A DNA stretch of 64,000 nt, taken from Dictyophora rubrovolvata. Lineage: Eukaryota > Basidiomycota > Agaricomycetes > Phallales > Phallaceae. Position 1 is the first letter of the stretch. Each line of letters opens with the position of its first letter. Under the pieces are notes generated by a model. That model was not told where the DNA came from and did not search any database. It saw only the letters and a list, made by a program, of their open reading frames with translations. The stretch is from assembly GCA_029959195.1 (NCBI GenBank), contig CP114117.1, forward strand, positions 1,798,001 through 1,862,000, given 5' to 3'. Both the position numbers and the translations under genes were made by a program. This document shows positions 52,802-64,000 of the stretch, one piece after another.

Positions 52802-52927
52802 TAGTATGAGATCTGACCGCGTGACTACAAGGGATTACTAGTACAAGTGCTACTACAGTTCGGAAGTGAAGACTAAGAAGATTCAAACCATTAGCGTGAA
52901 GGTTATTGACATAAAAACTTATGAAGG

Positions 52928-54690
52928 TTATGAACGGTTCAAATTTAATTTGGCGAAGTCTTTAGAAGCATTCTTCAAAACATCCGCTACAGGATCCACC
53001 TGTCTCTCAAAGTCCCTTTGTGCATTGTGGTAGCTTATCGTAGCAAGTTCTAAAAGCGAAAGTCTCAGCTCGTCAATGCGCATGTCTATCTCAGACATAA
53101 TGTCTGCTTTGACGGTCTGCAAGGCCTCTAAAACTGGGTTGGGTTTTGCTAAGTCAAGGCAGTGTTGGTTCAAATCTTGAAAGACCTGATGCATTTGTTT
53201 GTCCGCGTTCACCTGACCAGTATCCACCAACTAAAAAAAATTGATAAATATGCTTGGAAAGTTTTGGCAAAAGAAATCGCGGACCGATGTGACTCTGGTC
53301 TTGATATCTGAAGCACCGGCCAGCGTGGGGTCGAGAGATGGAGAGAGGTATGTAAAGTCAATGAGTTCTTTAGAAAGGCCATCTAGACCATTCGTCAAAC
53401 GATCGAGAGCTAATTCCTGATCTTTCATGGCTATATGTGAGCCTTTGAGCTCAGATATCTGATCACTCCAATCACGGTGATCACACTCAAATTCGTCTTC
53501 CTGATCGTCGATATGGGCGTCGAGAGATTGTAATCGTTTTTCGAGATCGGTAATGCGCTTCATAAGACCTTCATGTTCCGCTACAGGTGAAGGTCTTTCT
53601 TCTCTTAACGCGTCCATCTTCTCAGCTTGTTTACGTTGCCGTTCTTGCCTCATCTTCATCAAATCCTCAGCCCGAGTAACTCGTTCTTTGAGAGATTCTA
53701 TCTCTTTGAGCAACTCGGCAGGACCATCGTCGCCTTGCCTTTGAACGAGCGGAAACGACCAGAATCCCGTTGAGTGTAATCGTCGATAGACCTGGTGGAA
53801 AATGTCTTCTGATTCTCGTTTTAAAATGGGAATTTTGCTATGCCGCTTTTTTATTTGTTCTTCTAATTCTGATCTTGACTGAGGAGGTGCTAGTTCGAGA
53901 AGCGATTTACTTGTTTCCAGGTTATGTTGTTCTTCCTTTAACTCTTGATACTTCGTCATAGCATGAACGATGCCACTGATTGTCCTCAAATTAATTGAAA
54001 GGTTGTTCGAGGTTTTGGATCAAACTTACCCAATGCGAGTTCTCCACATCTGTTGGTCGTTGGCGTTGGACTTGATTGAGCTGGCAGCGTCTGAATCCGC
54101 ATTGCCAAAAATATCGGGTGGCATATCCACGTTGATAAGAGGCGTCGTGGGAGAGGGTATGGCCGATTCCACTGTGACAGGAGTTGGTATTACGTCCCTG
54201 TTGTTATCGATTACAGTATGCGAGGTTGACGTTGCCACCTGCAATCGCCGATCGCCCCGGTTCGGAATGGAAAGTCGATCTCCGTCCCAACTTTGAACGT
54301 TAGAAGAAGGTGCTGTAAGTTTTAAGCGTGGGTCTGATCTCCGCTTGCCCTCCCACTCAGGTTCGCCAGGATGAGCGAAAAGGCATTCCGATGGATGATT
54401 GATGTATCTACACCCACTGCGCACGGGTTTTTTATTCTCATTGAAATACTACTTCATTGTCCATCATAAATTGGATATCTCAAAGAGAAGAGGAAATTGA
54501 CCTTGCAACGCGCGGGAACCACTTCCCAGAACTCACTGTCCTCGGGGTGCATAAAACGACAACGAGATGCATCCTCTTTGCAACCTCCGCTTATAGGACT
54601 ACCATTTTTAGTGAAATTCTGAAGATCAGTGAGGTGCGAAAGAAACGCGTAAAAAAATCGATTTACTCTGCACCGAATGTGTTTAGGCAT
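52928..54690 (-). CDS. second CCCH-finger protein with coiled coil
   Basis: The first exon reads MPKHIRCR and joins to NFTKNGSPISGGC, then KEDASRCRFMHPEDSEFW, giving one CCCH finger. After VVPARCK a second finger follows an intron: GCRYINHPSECLFAHPGEPE. A polar linker leads to a coiled coil (IVHAMTKYQELKEEQHNLET; LLKEIESLKERVTRAEDLMK; LMKRITDLEKRLQSLDAHID) and a last exon (TGQVNADKQMHQVFQDLNQH) ending KLNLNRS. Total is about 500 residues. The MPxxxCR start, the finger ending F.HP..-.(E/D)W and the finger-linker-coil order match the gene at 41081-43321. An RNA-linked role is inferred; nothing more specific is supported. Confidence 0.83.
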
Positions 54691-54913
54691 TGAAATTTGA
54701 AACAAATTGATTACAATTATGTAAAAGGATCTTGAAACTGCAGATCCTTCTAGATCGCCGCACTCATCACATTACGTAAGATTTTCAAATAATAATTCGC
54801 AAAATTCACGAGTTGAAGCTTCAGATCTCCAGATCTTCGGATTTCAGATTCGCAATGAAATCTCATCACTCTCAAATTACGATTATATTACCCCTATACG
54901 ATATTATATTGTC

Positions 54914-58437
<3,524 letters not shown>

Positions 58438-59218
58438 TTAAGTGGCCTGCCACTGTATGAAGTAAGCTCAGCGAGTTTCCCAACAGCTGAAAATATGTCA
58501 ATTTGTGATTTGTACAACACCATACTTCAATACTCACATGAGAGACTTGCTGAAAGGGAATATAGACCTGCATGGAACAGGATGAGAACTTGACCTAGAC
58601 GCTCAAAGAGATCATAGACGCCTGCAAGTTCATTCCAGTCATCTTATTAGGTGTTAATACGGTACGGCATGCTTAGCAACGTTGAGTATTTTCCGATGGA
58701 CTGTGAAGCATTAAGTATGGATAAGTAATGGAATGCACTGTGCACAGTCATGTTTTCTTGATTCGATATGGCAGCTCGAGCTTGATTATGTTAGTACAGC
58801 ATTAACTTGCAAGCATTAACTCAGGGAAAAATTCAAAGGATATGTATGTGTTTTACTTTAACAAGCCCCGACTTTGACTTTAAACCTGTGTTAAAAAACT
58901 AGATTCTATGGCAGAAGGCCTAATACTAATGCAACTTGAAAGTGTGACCACGAGTTGCGTCACGGATAGTAAACGCCATTCCCTCGAAGCAGTTGGCGAC
59001 GATCCTCAGCGTCAGAAAATTTGCCGATCAGTGATCTCTCGCTGAAAGAGTCACTGCAAGCAGTATTATATATATATATAATATATATATGATACTTGTA
59101 CTTATGAATTAGGCTCCAGTCTGAGCTCCTGACCTCTGATTTCTCTTCTTTCACCTGCTTTCACTTGCACCATCACCACCTTCTTCTTCCAAAAACACGC
59201 CGGGTTCTCTGCGTCCCC
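58438..59218. other. intergenic stretch with AT-rich palindromic run
   Basis: This 781-base gap lies between the starts of YME1 (-) and the second Zn2Cys6 gene (+). A TA-rich, nearly self-complementary run lies at about 59066-59091. No gene is recognised. Confidence 0.5.
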
Positions 59219-62200
59219 ATGAGCTCTCCACCTGAAGATATTGCTCGCAAACGCGGCTGCAAAGAATGCCGAAGGCTCAAGCTAGGCTGTGAAAGGTTCG
59301 CACATCCGTCTTTTTCTTCCTGTCTACCCTGCATGTCAGCCGTGCCAAGCTCCTTCTTACATCACGCCTTATAGAAAGTGGCCTTGTCAAAACTGTCGAA
59401 AGCGCGGGTGAGACCTTCTAGTTCTTACATCAACATTATCTTTTCTCACAACAATCAATAATCTATCTTCTTGTAGCTGTGCAGGTGCGGATATCTATTT
59501 CCCACCCGTTCCAATCTTCTCATCACGAGTTTTCAGACATTTGTCCAAACGGTCCGTACTTATATCATACTTTTTGTCCCGAGAACTTCTTTGATCATTC
59601 CCTGGACCCTATCCCTATCAGGTGTTTTCACTAAGGGTATGCGGTGAGTCTGGCTTTTGATGTTCAACTTTTGCCCCTTATGATACACGCTCACCCCTGT
59701 AGATCAACCAAGAATGAACGGTTAGTCATGCACGAGACTATCGGGAAAATGAGTGCCCGTATATCTCAGTTGAAAGAAGCTATCGAGCATATACAATCTC
59801 TTGTCTCAACCGAGCCTCACCCCCTTCTCGAAAAGCAGGATGACAAAGTCGTGCACCCCATAGTCAGCACGCAGACTAAGAAAACCGTCGTCACTCCCGA
59901 AGAGGACATTATTAAAGCATTCGGTGCCTTCTCCATTGGCGATAAAGGAGAAACAACGTTCCATGAGGCTTCTGTGTCGCTGGAGGTGATATACCCCTTT
60001 TCTCTTTAATAGACTTCATTTTAACTGTTTTATCTCTCAGTATCTCGTCTTGGTCGGTATTCTTCCCTTCATCATCATTTTTTCGGCTTTACAACTATTC
60101 ACCATCTCAACAGAATACGAATTCGCGGTGTCCCGTTCAAATCACCTCTCCTACCCGATCAGCTTTACCTCCAAATATAGTACTTCTAAGTACTTTATTT
60201 CCATTCCCCAACGAAGCCTTTTCTGCCTCAGTTGAGGATTTTTTGCCGTTCATACCCCATTATTCCAGGGCTCAGTTTTTAGTCCAATCCTATTTCGACA
60301 ATGGTGCTTGGAGGTACGTCTTGTCCATTACCATGCTAGTAGATTCACCCACTTACACGATTGATACTCAGCGTCGATCCAGTTCACAAGGAAGATTTTC
60401 TCGACCGGGTCTTAGCCGAATGTTATCCCAACGGCGAACCTTCCATCGCTAACACATCATCCGATCGCCTGTCAACAATCTTCATGGTGTTCGCTGTTGG
60501 TGCCTTCTTTGATTTTGAGCAAACGCTGGTTCCTCGTGAAGCTGAAGACTATTACACTTTGGCGCGTGCGGCGCTTTGTGTTCGGCCTATATATGATTAT
60601 CCTACTGTTTATGCAATTCAGTCCATGGTATGTGACAATAATATCTCAGTGATACAATATGCATTGATTTTTGCTTCCTCACAAGACGTTGATGATGTGG
60701 TTTCAAACACTGGCTGGTCATCGCACACATGCCTATCGACCACTCTTATGGGGTGTTCTACAGACGGCTTGTGAATTGGTGAGTATTAGGCATTACATAC
60801 ATCCGCATCGGCGTAAACTAAAAAACTTTCTAGATGAGTCTAAGTATGTGTCAACGTATCAACATAAGTAACTGTTGTGATATTCATAGCCTTTTAGATC
60901 GAGATCCTAAGCGATTGGGTATCATGGGCATGGAAGCAGATGTCCGACGCGTAGCTTTCTGGGAATTAAAGAGTATCGAACACTGGCAGGTAAGTTATAG
61001 CATCGCAATGAATTGATTATGATTATGATTTATACTACGAAACTAGGCCTTTGCTTCTGGTCGTCCTGCAATCACTTCGGCTGTAGAAGACTGCACACAG
61101 CCTTACGAAGATGCCTACCTTGATCCGAATGCCCCCGAGGCTAGTGCTGTGGTTTGTGAGTCTTACCTTTCTGTTCATCAATCCTATTCTGGTTACAACT
61201 CTTTCCAGGGCTAGGATGGAAACAACACTTCACTGATGCCGTCAATACTGTAGCGGACCAGGCTTTCCGAGCCAAAGACGTGACCTATTCTCGGATATTA
61301 ACACTGGACAAGCAACTTCGACATCATTTTATACCAGTAGCTCTCCGGTGGCCCTCCACTAAGGGAGCCATATACCAGAAACTTGCGAGGAATACACTCA
61401 CCGGAATGCAATGCCTAGCTCGTAGTGTTCTACAAGAGTCAGGCACGTCCAATCTCGTCTCTTAAAGTCGATGTGTATCGTATTCACCTCTTTCTAGCTT
61501 TGTTGCACCTTCATCGCTGGTTTTTCATGCGAGCCGTGCGAGATAAACCGTTCGATCCTCTAGAGCATCCTTACTCATTTTCGGTGCGAACGGTGTAAGT
61601 ACTGTCTTAAATACTGTTTTGGTTATTGCCTTAATTTTCCTATAGGTATCAAAGTGCTTCTGCTATCTTAACCTCTCTGGGAACACTGCATTCGTATCAT
61701 CCAGCCCTGGTATGTCGATGTAAAACTGCATGGGCACATGCATTCTCCGCGGCCGTACGTTGCTTACTTTTCTCTATCGCAAGTATCTTTTAATAAACTA
61801 ATATTCAGTTGACTATGGGGACTTTGGTGGTTTCTGCTCCAACGATTCCCCTTGCTCATCCTGCGATGCTCGAGTTTGAAAAGGCTTGTTCATTGTTTAG
61901 CAACACTAGCGGGGTTAGTGTACAACCCGAGAACGCTGCTGTATGCTGATTTCGTTTCCGTCTTGATTGGGACTAACCTATTCATAGACCATTCTCCTTG
62001 ATCTTCTAGCGGTTGCCAGACGGGCACGAGAGAAGGGTGTGCCTCAAACAAGTACACCCGATTCTATGTCTGGTATAGATGAAGATTCTCAGAGATCTAG
62101 TCAATCGCCGTTCAGTATTAATGCATTCAATTGGCCGGACGATACGTCGTCTTCCGCTCGTACACCAACACCCGCTTCACAAACTCAGTCACCCTCCCAA

Positions 62201-62290
62201 CCGATACAGAGTGTCAAGCACGAGACTGATGCCTCAGAAGTCAGACAGAATTTACGTGAATGGTGGACCTCTGCCTCTCGGGAATTCTGA
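59219..62290 (+). CDS. Zn2Cys6 transcription factor with micro-exon-split zinc cluster
   Basis: Starts at ATG 59219 (MSSPPEDIARKRG). The zinc cluster is spread over exons 59219-59295, 59375-59407, 59477-59484 (8 bases), 59537-59551 (15 bases) and 59622-59643 (22 bases). Joined, it reads KECRRLKLGCERKWPC, then QNCRKRGCADICPNG, a normal six-cysteine cluster with the CADICP ending common in fungi. A short coiled segment follows (IGKMSARISQLKEAIEHIQS). The middle homology region continues through many exons (VFAVGAFFDFEQTLVPREAE; LARAALCVRPIYDYPTVYAI; DPKRLGIMGMEADVRRVAFW). The tail is Ser/Thr/Pro/Gln-rich and ends REF. Splice joins in the middle are approximate; the zinc-cluster joins are well supported by frame. 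Confidence 0.92.
59477..59484 (+). other. 8-base micro-exon in the zinc cluster
   Basis: The bases CTGTGCAG, flanked by ttgtag and gtgcgg, supply the middle of the CADICP motif. Leaving this exon out breaks the frame and loses the cysteine. Phases before and after agree. Confidence 0.75.
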
Positions 62291-62548
62291 GTACTCTCGC
62301 TTATGCAGAGCTCTACATATATGTCATTACTTCTCTTTTTTTTTGATGGGTATATATGAGGTGTATTATTTGGGAGCAGTAGTTTTATATCATCTAGTGT
62401 AAAAATATATACAGCCTAATATCACTTCTTTGCCTAGGCTAGCTAATTTCGTCATAAGTTCGAATACGCAAAGCATAATTAAACTAGTAGACGCTCAGCA
62501 ACGCCTCAATGTTTATAACCTGCTCAAGTCTCTCTCAGCTCCGAAAAT

Positions 62549-63716
62549 ATGACGGAGTCGGATAAAGAAAAAGGTATACTCATAATCTAGTCTCTGTCAA
62601 CGCCTAATGACGACTTTACGCTAGCCTTAGCCGCTCTTAAAAAATTGGCCGAGATTTGTGAAACAGGGTTAGATACACTGCGAGCTACTACTGCAAATGA
62701 ACAGACCAAGACCAAGCCTATAATGTCAATCCTCCGAAAGGATACAGTCTCAATTCAAAAATTGATTTATACCAATACTACTCGCTTGTCTCTCGTTTTG
62801 GGAAAACCTCCCCCGTCATATAAAGCAGCTCTGGAACCGATCAAAGACTTGAGTACTGAGGTTGGCCAGCTGGTATCGTGTATCTCTCTGTTTTCGTCAG
62901 GGATTCTACGCCACGAAGTCTTCTGGGCTGCAGACGGAACGATACAAGCGTTGTTCGGCCTTGCGAAACACTTTCTCGACAAGTGCAGTAAAGATATAGT
63001 AGACGAGGAATATTTGGCAAGAACCGGCGCTGTCCACGAAGCAGTAAGGAAAGCCGAAGAAGTATCCCAGAATGAATTTGCTGCATTTGTGAAATCTTGG
63101 AAGCTGAATGGCGAAGCTTTGAAAGATTCTCTAGACGAAGTCAAACAGATGCTGGAAGAAAAAAATACTGTCGACGATGAATGTGACATAAAGGATGACT
63201 GGGATGAGGTCTTAGGAGGCTCTGCGACAAATTTATCGGACAAAGAATTGGAAAGAGCCAAAAAGGTTGAAGCAGATTATTACGGTGTTCCACGTTTTCT
63301 GACGATTTTGGTAGCTGTATCCACTGTTCCGCTTTACGACTTTATTGCACGATAGGATGCTCTCTGACTATGTTCCCCACATTAAATACTCTGAAGATTC
63401 CGAAGAGACGACACCACCCCTGCGCTCACTAATAACATTTTCGAGCTCTTTGCTTGTGGCCAACGATGATTTAGCTTCAGCACTCTATGCGCCTCAGGAT
63501 TTGGAAAATATTAAAGAGTGCATTGATCTAGTAATGGGATTGGTAAACGACTTCGATGACGATTTAGGAATCACAAACACGAGCTCAGCACCAGATGAAC
63601 TGGCCGCACGGTTGAGAAGTCTATCACTTGATGATAGTAGCGAATCGACGAAGTGGTTCCGAAGGTGTTTACAGCAGATACGCAAGTTATTTGAAACACT
63701 GTCTTTAGATGACTGA
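62549..63716 (+). CDS. GCIP (cyclin-D1-binding) family protein
   Basis: The family is named for the human GRAP2/cyclin-D1-interacting protein (CCNDBP1); fungal functions are poorly known. The first exon is short (MTESDKEK). A 51-base intron leads to ALAALKKLAEICETGLDTLR, then VSIQKLIYTNTTRLSLVLGK, VGQLVSCISLFSSGILRHEV, GAVHEAVRKAEEVSQNEFAA and an acidic loop (DDWDEVLGGSATNLSDKELE). A 49-base intron with a weak gttgaa donor joins ERAKK to LYPLFRFTTLLHDRMLSDYV, which fits the family better than reading through. The last exon contains LVMGLVNDFDDDLG and ends LFETLSLDD. The protein is mostly helical, about 370 residues, without membrane segments. Confidence 0.83.
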
Positions 63717-63942
63717 TTCCCTACTTACAGTGTTGCAAAGCATCGTGTATGTATATACCAGGAATTAATCCCGAGAGCATTACACTACTTGATATATCCA
63801 TATTCCATACTCATAATTACATTGAATTGTATTCGTTTCAACTGTCTATATGAGGCACTATCGAGGCTGTGACATTCGGCCACGGTAGCAAACTCAGACT
63901 GAGCGGCTTTCAAAACTTGTACAGCTCGTAACTACAGCTGGA

Positions 63943-64000
63943 ATGTCTTCTGCACCATCCCGGTTTTTCCAATGGCTCTATGGATTGATTGTTGTACATT
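63943..64000 (+). CDS. possible start of a further gene, cut by the window edge
   Basis: From ATG 63943 the frame is open to the end of the window and reads MSSAPSRFFQWLYGLIVVH. The sequence looks like a genuine N-terminus with a hydrophobic part, but 19 codons are too few to be sure. Confidence 0.3.
   Translation, partial: MSSAPSRFFQWLYGLIVVH

Noticed and set aside
62767-63261. 164-codon minus-strand frame opposite the GCIP gene
   Set aside because: Mirror frame of a coding exon; the plus-strand frame carries the family-like sequence.

Overview
This is nuclear DNA of a filamentous fungus, almost certainly a basidiomycete and probably an agaricomycete. Genes are packed on both strands, and most are cut by many introns of about 48-70 bases with GT..AG ends (occasionally GC..AG). 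Intergenic gaps are short. The gene content is fungal: ERMES Mdm12, Pam17, Nur1, Hir1, Zn2Cys6 regulators. No virus, transposon, CRISPR array, rRNA or convincing tRNA was seen. Exon joins were worked out by eye from reading frame, splice signals and remembered family patterns. Gene ends are firm for the recognised families; some internal joins are approximate.

Layout. 0.8-4.1 kb: NUR1 (+) and fructose-1,6-bisphosphatase (-), convergent. 4.4-6.6 kb: a four-finger C2H2 factor with Gln/His tracts (-), preceded by a 2.7 kb gene-poor stretch with several CACGTG boxes. 9.4-11.4 kb: a cytochrome P450 (-). 12.6-17.2 kb: a DUF3429/TMEM69-like mitochondrial protein, an Aha1 Hsp90 co-chaperone with an unusual hydrophobic C-terminal tail, and a single-pass membrane SH3 protein (all -). 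17.4-22.9 kb: a SNF2-family ATPase (-) divergent from PAM17 (+). 23.2-30.9 kb: a second membrane SH3 protein, two unrecognised proteins (one coiled-coil with an AT-hook) and a large unrecognised membrane protein (all -). 30.9-34.6 kb: HIR1 (+). 34.8-43.3 kb: a small multi-pass membrane protein (-), MDM12 (+), ELP3 (-), HIS6 (+) and a CCCH-finger/coiled-coil protein (+). 43.4-51.3 kb: RAD3/XPD (-) and a Zn2Cys6 factor (+). 51.5-58.4 kb: a lysine-methyltransferase-like protein, a second CCCH/coiled-coil protein and the i-AAA protease YME1 (all -). 59.2-63.7 kb: a second Zn2Cys6 factor whose DNA-binding domain is split over micro-exons, and a GCIP-family protein (both +). A possible further gene starts at the right edge.

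The genes are mainly housekeeping and do not form one pathway. Several products act in mitochondria (Pam17, Mdm12, Yme1, the DUF3429 protein) and several in chromatin or transcription (Hir1, SNF2, Rad3, Nur1, three DNA-binding factors). The least expected items are the Aha1 tail anchor with a heat-shock element, a near-perfect palindrome and a G-quadruplex motif upstream; the two TM-SH3 proteins; the two related CCCH/coiled-coil genes; the 8-base micro-exon; GC-AG introns in three genes; and the very tight ELP3/HIS6 and MDM12/ELP3 junctions.
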